Source: Bacillota bacterium
GTDB taxonomy: Bacteria; Bacillota; Clostridia; Lachnospirales; Lachnospiraceae
Length of the DNA stretch: 64,000 nt
Direction: 5' to 3'
Assembly: GCA_023398375.1 (NCBI GenBank)
Contig: JAEWSH010000054.1
Location: 1-64,000 of the forward strand
Shown piece by piece: positions 8,593 to 16,775 of this stretch. Every line of letters begins with the position of its first letter. Position 1 is the stretch's first letter. The notes beneath the pieces are model-generated. The model did not search any database. It saw only the letters and a list, made by a program, of their open reading frames with translations, and had not been told where the DNA came from. The position numbers were made by a program, and so were the translations under genes.

Positions 8593-10274
8593 TCAATCAT
8601 CATAAAAATACCACGACGCTGAATCATCGCCACTCTTCCTTATTTGATCTTGCCAATTATCAGGAAACTTTCCAATATCTTCTATTTCATTCATTGTACC
8701 TCTAGACAAATTCATTGTGCTTATATTTATTTGTGTTGGCAGAATATCTGTTTGAACCTCTCTAATAAACTCAATTTCTTCATCACCATTGCAAGTTGAA
8801 TTGACCACTAATTTAGCTGAACAATATATCTTAATAAGCTCCTTAATAATCTCTATAAATTCTGGTACGTTTCCTTTGCATTTATTGTATAAATATTTAA
8901 ATACAGCAATATTACATGTTATATTCTCTTCATACTGCGTACCCATATTGGGATTTATAATATCCCACCATGTAATAATTATTTTTGTAATATTACAAGG
9001 TTTATTAAATCTATGACCAAATATTTCTTGCATAGACCAAATACCAGATTCTATTGAATCATAATTTTTTTTAAGTTGTTTATTTGCCTTATCAAAATTT
9101 ACTCGTTGATTAATATAATTTTGTAACTGATAATTTGTTCTGAATTTATCAAATACCGATTTGATTTCACATATAACAATATGGTCATGAGTCGAATCAT
9201 ATATTGCTAAATCTATATCACCAATCCCTTTTCTTTTCAGTAACAATAAAATTCCCTTCATAGTTACTAAGTTCTCCACTTATATAAGAAGCCACTTTAG
9301 CAAATTGTCCGCCTAATATATTATTCCATAGATCTGAATACTTTTTAGTCCACATTACTATTAGCAATAAATTTGGATGCATTGATCGAAAATAATGAGA
9401 CCAAAATGCATAATTATGTCCAAACTTGATAAACGGAGACTGAACACTCCATGAATCAGCCTCTTCAATTGTAACAGCAAATAGCTCTATTAATTCTTTA
9501 AATATTTCCTTACTAATTTCTGCTTGATTATATTCCTTAATATAGTCATCCCATATATTAAATAACAAATCCTCATCAAACCAAATTAATTGAATTTTTG
9601 ACAAAATATGCAATAAATCCCAAAAAGCTAATAATGTTATCTTCAGTATATGAAAAATTTTTTATAAATAGTTTCCAATCACACTCAAGTCCTTTCGTTA
9701 TTAGTTCTAGTTCATTTAATCCAATCTCTAACGTAAGCTTTACCAAATCAGTATTATTCTCAGCAGATAATAGCTTCTTTATTTCTTCTGTACTTGCTAA
9801 ATATTCTGCTTTAATAGAAACTAAATGAATAGCTGCTCTTCTTATTGATTTATGTAATTTAAATCTTACCACTTCTTCTTCAAGACATGGTATCCATAAT
9901 CCCTCTTTAATAGATTTTTCACAATTCAGCTCAAATAATTCAGCAAATCTCCTGCAAAATTCTTTTTCAAGCATTTTATAAACTTCGGAAGATACTAGTT
10001 CATCTACTTTAGATAAGTACATAGTATTAGGTTCAAACACTCTTCTAGTTTCATCCGAATCATCTATCAAATGACAAATCATTTCTATTACAATTTTAAA
10101 ACATGAATTATGATCAGCGCTACTATTTCTTGGAACCTTACTAACAATATTTCCAGCAAAATCTATTGCACAAAGGAAAATCATCGTAACTAATTCTGTA
10201 TAAATACAATCATACTCATCATCCGTTAATTCTGTTGATAGTTTTTTTTCATAATTTTCTATATATTCTTCCAT
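8593..10274 (-). pseudogene. PD-(D/E)XK nuclease-like gene broken by two +1 frameshifts
   Basis: Three overlapping reading frames in succession (10274-9576, 9613-9218, 9279-8593) read as one ~560-residue protein. Each switch is +1 and falls at an A/T homopolymer: the first near 9622-9655 (the five-T run before GGGATTTATT), the second at 9226-9239 (the GAAAAGAAAAGGG run). Across the second switch the protein reads NFIVTEKK then KGIGDIDLAIYD...IVICEIKS, a clear D...E-x-K nuclease motif that neither frame holds in a sensible context alone. The N-terminal ~350 residues are helical and unrecognised. It is first in the operon with the ParB-like and PRTase genes (24 bases upstream of ParB). It is either truly inactivated or carries homopolymer sequencing errors. 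Confidence 0.7.
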
Positions 10275-10379
10275 AATCCTCTTTCTGATGTTGAATCACT
10301 GGAGATAAACTCAAACTTCTTATTTCAAAGATGTTTTGTAGCGTTTGAAGTGCTTTTATTTGTTGTTTTTGATCTTACA

Positions 10380-10643
10380 CTACGTAAACGACAACTTTTT
10401 CAACACTTCATATGCCTTAGCCGTAACAATATACCGCCCCTTCGTATGAAGCATTTCAACGTACCCATCGTCAATCAATTCCTTCAATATCTGATTCACT
10501 TTAAGTTTCCCACAGGGCACCAGATTAGCTATTTCTTGCTGATTCAATGGGCAGATACTCTTCCCATCGATTTGTAATTGGTTTTCTTTTAGAATTACTA
10601 ATACCTTTGTTTTTTCATTTACAAAGCCAAGTATTTCATTCAT
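10380..10643 (-). CDS. Small winged-helix DNA-binding regulator
   Basis: 87 residues with a MarR/replication-regulator-like winged helix: QQEIANLVPCGKLKVNQILKELIDDGYVEML followed by the wing KGRYIVTAKAYEVLKKL. It lies between the mobilization genes and the defence cargo. An inverted repeat 35 bases upstream (10678-10698) is a likely autoregulatory operator. It may control the nuclease-ParB-PRTase operon that follows 105 bases downstream, but that is inferred from position only. Confidence 0.72.
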   Translation of the reverse strand: MNEILGFVNEKTKVLVILKENQLQIDGKSICPLNQQEIANLVPCGKLKVNQILKELIDDGYVEMLHTKGRYIVTAKAYEVLKKLSFT

Positions 10644-10677
10644 ATTCTAATCCTCATCATCTAAAAATCATCTTTTA

Positions 10678-10698
10678 ATGGTTTTATTTTAAAACCAT
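10678..10698. promoter_or_regulatory. Operator-like inverted repeat
   Basis: Arms atggtttt and aaaaccat are perfect over 8 bases around a 5-base loop, 35 bases upstream of the winged-helix regulator. The position suits an operator for autoregulation. Confidence 0.45.
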
Positions 10699-10760
10699 TT
10701 TACCATAACCACTTTTGCAAAACAAACGATTTTTGAAGTTTTATTCAAATAACTATTTTT

Positions 10761-10807
10761 TTAAAAAACGTGCTGTTACAGTTAATATATAACCAATAAC
10801 AACACGT
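10761..10807 (-). terminator. Rho-independent terminator of the mobilization operon
   Basis: On the minus strand an imperfect 11-12 bp stem (ACGTGTTGTTA / TAACAGCACGT) is followed by a run of T/U. It lies 8 bases after the stop of the relaxase remnant. It separates the mob genes from the regulator and cargo. Confidence 0.7.
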
Positions 10808-10814
10808 CCCTAAA

Positions 10815-11381
10815 CTACCTACTTCTATCCCATTTCTTTTCCTGGATTCCATCTGCCCGCTTCACCATCTTCGCCTCATAAATCTCCTGATATCCCTCAA
10901 ACAATTCAGAACTAGACATCTTTTGATTCATCCTCCGCATAACCTCTTTATACAACTTCAAATTATAATTATTATCGGTCATATCAAATTCAAAATACTT
11001 TGCCTTAGAAACAACAGATAAAAGAGAATATGATTTAGGAGTAATTCCATCCACAAGCATCTCTACAGCTATTAATTCCGATTGTTCCGCTATCAAACAG
11101 GATTTATGAGCAGTTTCTAGTTCTTTCGCTTCATTATAGATCTCACCAAAATAAATCGGATGAGCAATACTCTTAAAATAAGCTTCCACCATAGCATAGG
11201 TGTCTTCCTTACCCGTCATCCTATAACGCTTCACTTTTTCTTCTACAGATAAATGAGAATACTCCGAAAATCTATCAGGCGTCTTGTCTGGATTCTGAAT
11301 ATACTCCAATGCATTTTGAAGATGTTGTGCCGGATTACGGTTTTTCTCCGAATTCATGTGCATGATTTTCGTAATTGCCAT
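10815..11381 (-). pseudogene. Relaxase remnant lacking the catalytic core
   Basis: The first ~35 residues (MAITKIMHMN...ALEYIQNPDKT) match the start of MobP-type plasmid/ICE relaxases, which open with a similar strand and the NPxKT motif. In intact relaxases this is followed by the catalytic Tyr region and a three-His motif across several hundred residues. Here the protein passes directly to ~150 residues (FSEYSHLSVEEKVKRYRM...EKKWDRSR) with no His triad. The 188-residue product therefore looks like an internal deletion or a fusion to another ORF. The start overlaps the end of mobC by 28 bases, as usual for mobC-relaxase pairs. Confidence 0.68.
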
Positions 11382-11722
11382 AAGTCTAGTACCTCCTTCA
11401 AAATATCCTGAAGCTTTACTACTTCCTGACGCGCCTCTTCTATTGCTGAAAAATATATCTGTCCTTGCGCATTTGCCAAATGTGCCATCTGATTCACATT
11501 GTTTGATACTCCTGAAACCTTTCTGATCAACTGTGCCCTATCTGCCATAAATGTTGGATCAATCCCTTTTGCATTCTGAATCAAAGCTCGCAAATATTTG
11601 CTTCGATCCATTCCTGCTGATTTCGCATCTGATTCCAGTTTCATAAAATCTTCCTCTGATAATTTCAAAGAAACGTGACAATCCTTCTTACAGGATAGGT
11701 ATTTTCGTTTTCCATTTGTCAT
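11354..11722 (-). CDS. mobC: MobC-type relaxosome accessory protein
   Basis: The start at 11722 (MTNGKRKYL) is preferred because a GGAGG lies seven bases upstream; an earlier in-frame TTG is within that site. The ~122-residue product has an N-terminal ribbon-helix-helix region (VSLKLSEEDFMKLESDAKSAG...SKYLRALIQ) and the MobC signature VSNNVNQMAHLAN. MobC opens oriT DNA for the relaxase. It is intact although its relaxase partner is not. Confidence 0.85.
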   Translation of the reverse strand: MTNGKRKYLSCKKDCHVSLKLSEEDFMKLESDAKSAGMDRSKYLRALIQNAKGIDPTFMADRAQLIRKVSGVSNNVNQMAHLANAQGQIYFSAIEEARQEVVKLQDILKEVLDLWQLRKSCT

Positions 11723-12134
11723 ATAAAAATCCTCCAATCTTCCTTAGTGTTTTGGTACAAATCTCTCTTATCTGTGCCATTGTCTTTATCTCCTTTCTTC
11801 CCTGGCTAATGCCTGGGTAATTCTCTTAGTACGGTTCACAGGGTTTGCAAGATACGGAAAAGGTAGCACTTTTCCCATCCGCAACAGCGGACGTCTTGGC
11901 AGGAGCACCTGCACCCGATATTTAGCCCACCGCAGTGGGCGATATAATATACAATAAAATTACACTTATGATATTTACCAAAAGCATAAAAATATCAGAA
12001 ATGAAATCTATCAGCCTCTTCTGATTGCAAAAACCAAGACATCTGACACCAGTCATTTCATCAGCAATTTTTGATGTCAGAATGACTTTTTCATGATGTC
12101 ATCTTCTCACAAGTGATTTCATTTCTGATTTCTT
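11723..12134. other. Noncoding oriT/centromere candidate region
   Basis: No gene is present. Next to mobC lies a hairpin gcccac-cgca-gtgggc (11925-11940) beside further short repeats, a layout expected of an origin of transfer. The end nearest the ParR-like gene holds repeats of gatgtca: 12073-12079 and 12095-12101 on the plus strand, and the reverse complement gacatc at 12038-12043. These could be partition-protein binding sites. No nick site can be assigned by eye. Confidence 0.45.
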
Positions 12135-12614
12135 TTAGAAAATATTGTCCAAATCCAAGTACTCATTGTCAGCAACTTCCACTTCACTGATATCAGCTTT
12201 GATTTCAGCTTTCTTTACTTCAACATTTGATGAAGTACTAACATTCCTCTCATCAGCCGCAACACCTCTATACTTCTCTGCAAGTGCTCTCCCAATGGAT
12301 GACACACCATCTGTTTCTCCAGCCAGCAGACCAATCAAAAATCCACCAACTACCTTCGGAAGATCTGCTGTTAATTGCTCCATCACGCCATTTGTAATCC
12401 GCTTGATAAATTCTTCTTCACGCTCTCGCGTCTCCAAATAAGGATCATCCTTCAACTCTGCCATTTTGTGATAATAGCTGTTAATAGCATCAATTATAAA
12501 ATCCTGCTGTGAGGAATAAATATCCTTATCCAGTTGGTGAAGATACTCCCATGCCTCTTTATGCTTAAGATTATTGGCATAGAATCGAACTGTCTTTTGC
12601 TCTGTGTCCTTCAT
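12135..12614 (-). CDS. ParR/StbB-like partition adaptor
   Basis: 159 residues. The N-terminal ~50 (TVRFYANNLKHKEAWEYLHQL...QDFIIDAINSYYHKM) look like a ribbon-helix-helix DNA-binding region of plasmid centromere proteins. The C-terminus is acidic and disordered (VEVADNEYLDLDNIF), as in adaptors that contact an actin-like filament. It follows directly after the ParM-like gene, which is the expected order. The centromere would be the repeat-bearing noncoding DNA on either side. Sequence similarity to named ParR families is weak, so the call leans on context. Confidence 0.62.
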   Translation of the reverse strand: MKDTEQKTVRFYANNLKHKEAWEYLHQLDKDIYSSQQDFIIDAINSYYHKMAELKDDPYLETREREEEFIKRITNGVMEQLTADLPKVVGGFLIGLLAGETDGVSSIGRALAEKYRGVAADERNVSTSSNVEVKKAEIKADISEVEVADNEYLDLDNIF

Positions 12615-12631
12615 TTGCCCCAGCTCCCTTC

Positions 12632-13561
12632 CTAAGCACGTCTCTGTTTACGCATTGCAAGATAGCAGAAATACTCGAAGCCTTTGGCATTGGCACAAAT
12701 ATCATGATTAAAAGATACTCTCGCCGATTCATATTCTCCAAATAACTCTACCAGTTTTGCCCAACCACCCATAAAATGCAGTTTCATCAGTTTTGAATTA
12801 TAGCCAAGCTCCTTTAATTTCAAGAAAATACTTTGCACATAGATCTTTGCTGTCTCTTACATAAACATCAAATATTCTTCATCCACATCGGCTCTTCCCT
12901 TCATGAGATAGGAATTTAACAGGCTTTCATCCAGTTCCACCTGAAATTTATTGAGCACTGCATCGTGAATCAACAAGGCGCATTGTTTCACGCCAAGAAT
13001 TTCCGTCCACATCTTTTTCTCAATGGTTCTACCATCCTGAAGATACATAACATTCATGGTTCCATTTCCAATGTCAGCCAACATATTAAGCCCCTGATAA
13101 GAACCTAACTTTTCTGCCACAGCAGCATAACATTGTGGCATTACACTGCATCCAGTGATGTCTACAAAATATTTGCTACCACAATAGGTAAATTCCACAT
13201 GCTTATTTCGTAGCAAATACTTCTTAAACTCCTCCTGCTGTACGTCTCTCCATTTCAGTGGTAACCCTACCGCAAGGTGAACTCGCTCTCTGGTAATTCC
13301 TCTTAGTCGAAGTTCCTTTGCAATCGCTGCAATGGTAAGAAAATAAAAATCATCATCGTTAATTTTTTCAGAAGCATATGGCTTATGCCCCTGATTCAGT
13401 ACATAATACTTTCCCTCAAAGAACAGATAATCTCTGCTCATAATCGGCTCTGTGTCATATACCGCCATTCCATTACTAAATACTATATTTGCTGTTTTCA
13501 TATTTCCGAAACCGTGATCTACAGCAATAATCAGGCTCCCATCTACTCTATATTGATTCAT
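12632..13561 (-). pseudogene. ParM/StbA-like actin-type ATPase with an internal stop
   Basis: The frame reads the actin-like fold: VDHGFGNMKTANIVF (phosphate 1), AVGLPLKW, NMLADIGNGTMNVMYL (phosphate 2). After ...DEEYLMFM comes one TAA at 12857-12859. The same frame then continues ETAKIYVQSIFLKLKELGY...MGGWAKLVELFG...NAKGFEYFCYLAMRKQRR, the ordinary C-terminus of plasmid ParM proteins. The whole would be ~309 residues. The lesion is one nonsense codon, with no frameshift. Restart at a nearby GTG (12838) would give only the C-terminal 68 residues. Translation begins at 13561 behind GAGAGG. Confidence 0.82.
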
Positions 13562-13594
13562 AAAAAAATCCTCTCTTTCTTGTGTTTGCTAATT

Positions 13595-13975
13595 TTAGTG
13601 AAACTGTCTGACTACATCATGAAGCACAACTTCCTCTGCCATCATTCGCGCCTGATTGCGAAGGTGTAACTGTTCTATAAAGGAATTCGGATTCTTTGAT
13701 CTATGCTTATTCAGCCATCTGACTTCAATGTCTTCTAATAACTCATATGCTGTTTCATTAACCATTTCAGCTCGCTCCTTTAATTCTCCAAAGCGCACCA
13801 GACTGCGATATCGCTGTGGGTAAGTTATCTTAATATGCTCAATCCACATACGACCATATTTTCCAACGTTAAGGCACTGACTATCCTCCGATGGAGCAGA
13901 TAAAATCGGATAAAAAATCCCTTTAATCTCCTGATACTCTATCCCCAACTTCTCAAATATTGTTTCTTCCTTCAT
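13595..13975 (-). CDS. TnpV-type transposon-encoded protein
   Basis: 126 residues resembling the TnpV family common in clostridial conjugative elements. It opens ETIFEKLGIEYQEIKGIFYPIL and has a central segment (YGRMWIEHIKITYPQRYRSLVRFGEL), with a helical C-terminus. Function is unknown. It occurs beside replication and partition genes, as here, with 33 bases to the ParM-like gene. Confidence 0.75.
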   Translation of the reverse strand: MKEETIFEKLGIEYQEIKGIFYPILSAPSEDSQCLNVGKYGRMWIEHIKITYPQRYRSLVRFGELKERAEMVNETAYELLEDIEVRWLNKHRSKNPNSFIEQLHLRNQARMMAEEVVLHDVVRQFH

Positions 13976-14006
13976 GACACATACGTCCTTTCTTTTTTAA
14001 TCTGCA

Positions 14007-14109
14007 AGACCGCAACACCGCAAAGCCTATGGTGTTTGCAACCTTGCAATCATGTGTAACACCGCAAATTTAAGACCGTAAAATCTGATACTTTGCAATG
14101 TTGCGGTCT
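14007..14109. repeat. Iteron-like cluster, possible replication origin
   Basis: Between tnpV and repA the motif aacaccgcaa occurs at 14014-14023 and 14058-14067. A 19-base inverted repeat with two mismatches has arms 14007-14025 and 14091-14109 (agaccgcaacaccgcaaag and its near reverse complement). Another agaccg-type half-site lies near 14073. Repeats of this kind next to a RepA-like helicase suggest an origin or a control site, though the outer repeat could also act as a terminator. Confidence 0.5.
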
Positions 14110-14114
14110 TAAAA

Positions 14115-15161
14115 TCAAAACTCATTCGAATCCTCGTGCTTCAAATCCCAATACCAGGTATTGTTGATTCGCTTTGCTTTGATTCCTAATTCCTTCTTGG
14201 CACTTTCCAAAGTCCTCTTGGAAATTCCTTCACCCGAGGCAATATCCATAATTTCGCTACTCGACATCATGGTCTTGCCTGCACACAAATCTTTCAATAA
14301 CAGCTTTGCCTGTTCCAATTTATTTGCTTTTGGAACAATCCCACCAAGTACTTCATCCGCAGTAATATCATAATCACCTATCCAGCAAAAACCATCTTCT
14401 TCAAGGGCAAATGCTTTGGCATGTCCAAAGGCAGCTAAGTTATTTTTAATCTGAATCACCGCCCTCATTTGTTCCTGCCCTTCGATTCGCCCAACTAGAA
14501 TCACACTTCTTGCAACTGCAAAGAAGTCTATGGAACCCATACCACGATATGCTGCTTTTGCTCCACCACCTTTGTTCATATGACCGATAAGAACAATGGC
14601 GCACCCAGTTTTCTCAGCTAATGCTCCAAGCTTTTTTGTCATATCACGAGCTTCATTGGCACGATTCATATCCGTACCACCACCAAGATATGCCTGAATC
14701 GGATCTAGAATAAGCAGTTTTGCTTGTTGCTTCATTATCGCCTCCTCTAATCGCTCATCTACCATAGACACTGATTTTTCACTTTCATCTATAATAGAAA
14801 TTCGACTACAATCAGCTCCTGCAAGTTCCAGTCTAGGCTTCACAGTGTCAGCCAAACCATCCTCTGCTGTTTGGTAAATTACATTTATTGGCTCCGTAGT
14901 CTTCATTTCATCATCAAGACCTTCTCCCTTTGATAGTCTCGCAGCTATGTTCAACACCAAAGTACTTTTACCATCACCAGGATCGCCCTGAATGATGGTA
15001 AGTTTTCCATATGGAATAAATGGATACCAAAGCCAATCAATGGAACTCGCCTGAACATCTGCCATATTAATCATCTTTAGTTCAACTTTTGTTTCCTCCA
15101 CAATTCTCACTCTCCTTCCCTGCTGTACTTTTTCCTTCCCACAAATATCTTGCACCTTCAA
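14115..15161 (-). CDS. RepA-like AAA/RecA-fold helicase
   Basis: Up to 348 residues. Walker A GDPGDGKSTLVLNIA, Walker B AKLLILDPIQAYLGGG, and GHMNKGGGAKAAYRGMGSIDF match the AAA_25/RepA hexameric helicase family of mobile elements, which unwinds the element's origin. A C-terminal winged-helix segment (MSSSEIMDIASGEGISKRTLESAKKELGI) is also typical. The upstream gene overlaps this frame by 80 bases, and the first start is a TTG with no clear ribosome site. Translation may really begin at the ATG at 15074 (MINMADVQ), eight bases after the upstream stop. That would give ~319 residues. Confidence 0.85.
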   Translation of the reverse strand: MKVQDICGKEKVQQGRRVRIVEETKVELKMINMADVQASSIDWLWYPFIPYGKLTIIQGDPGDGKSTLVLNIAARLSKGEGLDDEMKTTEPINVIYQTAEDGLADTVKPRLELAGADCSRISIIDESEKSVSMVDERLEEAIMKQQAKLLILDPIQAYLGGGTDMNRANEARDMTKKLGALAEKTGCAIVLIGHMNKGGGAKAAYRGMGSIDFFAVARSVILVGRIEGQEQMRAVIQIKNNLAAFGHAKAFALEEDGFCWIGDYDITADEVLGGIVPKANKLEQAKLLLKDLCAGKTMMSSSEIMDIASGEGISKRTLESAKKELGIKAKRINNTWYWDLKHEDSNEF

Positions 15162-15477
15162 GCATCCATAAAATAGCTTTTAACATATATTCATAGTCCA
15201 GCTGTAATTCATGTATTTCTTCGCTGGTTATCTGAATATCTTCTGATAAAATCTGTTCATGCAACCGATGAAGATTTCGTTGCATTTTCTGCAATTCCTC
15301 CACCAGCACATAAACCGTCTCCTTCTTACCAACAACACACACATGGTTATAAATACAGGAACGAACAAAATAATCTTTTTTCAACATTCCACTTGCCTTA
15401 ATCTTTGCTTCAATTTCTCTTCTCTCGTAATCAGAGATACGAAAACTGATTGTTGGATTCTTATGAACTCCTGGCAT
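15082..15477 (-). CDS. MobC-like ribbon-helix-helix protein
   Basis: 131 residues. The start NPTISFRISDYERREIEAKIKASGMLKKDYFVRSCI is a ribbon-helix-helix of the kind found in plasmid mobilization and copy-control proteins. A coiled helical region follows (ELQKMQRNLHRLHEQILSED...). It begins with its ATG overlapping the TAA of the integrase by one base and runs into repA, so int, this gene and repA are one operon. Its exact role is not evident. Confidence 0.65.
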   Translation of the reverse strand: MPGVHKNPTISFRISDYERREIEAKIKASGMLKKDYFVRSCIYNHVCVVGKKETVYVLVEELQKMQRNLHRLHEQILSEDIQITSEEIHELQLDYEYMLKAILWMLEGARYLWEGKSTAGKESENCGGNKS

Positions 15478-16571
15478 TATTCATCACCTTCCTTATCTGT
15501 CATCACAAATGCATCATTTAACATGGTTGCCATCTGCTTTTGCTCACTTGGAAACATATGTGCATAGCGGAAAGTTATATCCGAACTCTCATGACCTACT
15601 CTTGAACCAATGGCTACCGCTGTAAATCCCATATTGATCAAAAGTGATACGTGACTATGGCGCAGGTCGTGGATTCTGATTCTCTGTACTCCTGCTTTCT
15701 TAGCCCCACGATCCATTTCATGGTGCAAATATGTTTTTGTAATATGAAACAATCTGTCTTTCTTGGTAATTCCATATAACCGACTCATATAATCCTGCAA
15801 TTCATCACGCAAGAAATCAGGAATCACTACATCTCTTTTACTTTTAGGAGTCTTCGGATCTGTAATGACATCCTTACCCCTGATTCGCTGATAAGATTTT
15901 GTGATATGAATCATGCTCTTTGGAATATCAATATCTGCTGGAGTCAGTGCCAGTAATTCTCCCATTCGAAGCCCACACCAATAGAGAATCTGAAATGCGT
16001 AATAGGAAACTGGCTTGTCCTTTACTTGCTCGATAAATTTCAAATACTCTTCTTTTGTCCAAAAAAGCATTTCGTCTGCTTTCCCTTTTCCCAATGGCCC
16101 CGCTTTCACCACTGGATTCTCTTTCAATTCATAAAATCGTACTGCATGATTAAACAATGCACTCAACTCCGACTGAATTGTTTTCAGATACGTTGGTTTA
16201 AATAATGCTCCCTGCGGATTCTTAAGCTTAATCATCTGATTCTGCCACTGAATAATATCTGTCGGTTTGATATCCTTCATTTTTTTACCCTTAAAATAAG
16301 GGCGTATCTTGCTGTTAATAACCGCCTCTTTCGTGTTCCAAGTATTTTCCTTTAATTTGGGTTTCATATCTCTTGTATAGGCTTCTACAAAGTCATCAAA
16401 AGTCATTTCCAAATTAGCCTCTTCCTTCATACGAAAATGCTGCTCCCACTCTAATGCTTCTCTCCGAGTCTTGAACCCACGCTTCAATTTGCGCTTGTTC
16501 TTGCCCGTCCAATCATAATAATGGAACGAGACATACCATGTGCCTCGCTCCTCGTCTTTATATGCTGCCAT
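15477..16571 (-). CDS. int: Tyrosine integrase of the Tn916/phage type
   Basis: 364 residues from the ATG at 16571, which follows AAAGGAG. The N-terminus is an arm-binding domain (DERGTWYVSFHYYDWTGKNKRKLKRGFKTRREALEWE), followed by a SAM-like core-binding domain. The catalytic domain carries the active-site set: R in CGLRMGELLAL, K in PKTPKSKRDVVIP, H-x-x-R in IHDLRHSHVSLL, H in RVGHESSDIT, and Tyr in TFRYAHMFP. It would recombine the element at the guaA 3' end. The arm domain predicts direct-repeat binding sites near both ends, which are present. Confidence 0.93.
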   Translation of the reverse strand: MAAYKDEERGTWYVSFHYYDWTGKNKRKLKRGFKTRREALEWEQHFRMKEEANLEMTFDDFVEAYTRDMKPKLKENTWNTKEAVINSKIRPYFKGKKMKDIKPTDIIQWQNQMIKLKNPQGALFKPTYLKTIQSELSALFNHAVRFYELKENPVVKAGPLGKGKADEMLFWTKEEYLKFIEQVKDKPVSYYAFQILYWCGLRMGELLALTPADIDIPKSMIHITKSYQRIRGKDVITDPKTPKSKRDVVIPDFLRDELQDYMSRLYGITKKDRLFHITKTYLHHEMDRGAKKAGVQRIRIHDLRHSHVSLLINMGFTAVAIGSRVGHESSDITFRYAHMFPSEQKQMATMLNDAFVMTDKEGDE

Positions 16572-16586
16572 CAATTTCTCCTTTCG

Positions 16587-16775
16587 TTACGCTGTTACTC
16601 TTACTCCGTAAAACTTCTCTTCAAAATACTTAGTTGCTACTTTGCCAGGAATGGTAATAAAACCTTTTGCGTCAAGCTCTTCATTCATCTGTTTGATGAG
16701 TTTATACGCATACGGTTTTGAAATGCCAAGCATTTCTGCCATCTCAGCTGCTGTAATATAAATTGCTCCTTCCAT
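16587..16775 (-). CDS. xis: Excisionase-like DNA-binding protein
   Basis: The start at 16775 (MEGAIYITAAEMAEMLG) is chosen because AAAGGAGG sits just upstream; the longer frame has no such signal. The 62-residue product is a MerR-like winged helix (AAEMAEMLGISKPYAYKLIKQMNEELDAKGF then ITIPGKVATKYFEEKFYG). It is 15 bases from the integrase, the classic position and size of an excisionase that bends DNA for excision. Confidence 0.82.
   Translation of the reverse strand: MEGAIYITAAEMAEMLGISKPYAYKLIKQMNEELDAKGFITIPGKVATKYFEEKFYGVRVTA

Noticed and set aside
9218..9660. Programmed +1 frameshifting in the nuclease-like gene
   Set aside because: Two separate +1 shifts at homopolymer runs, without a known slippery/stop signal, fit mutation or sequencing indels better.
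12857..12859. Programmed readthrough in the ParM-like gene
   Set aside because: The codon is TAA, not TGA or TAG, and no special downstream structure is evident. A simple nonsense mutation or error is simpler.
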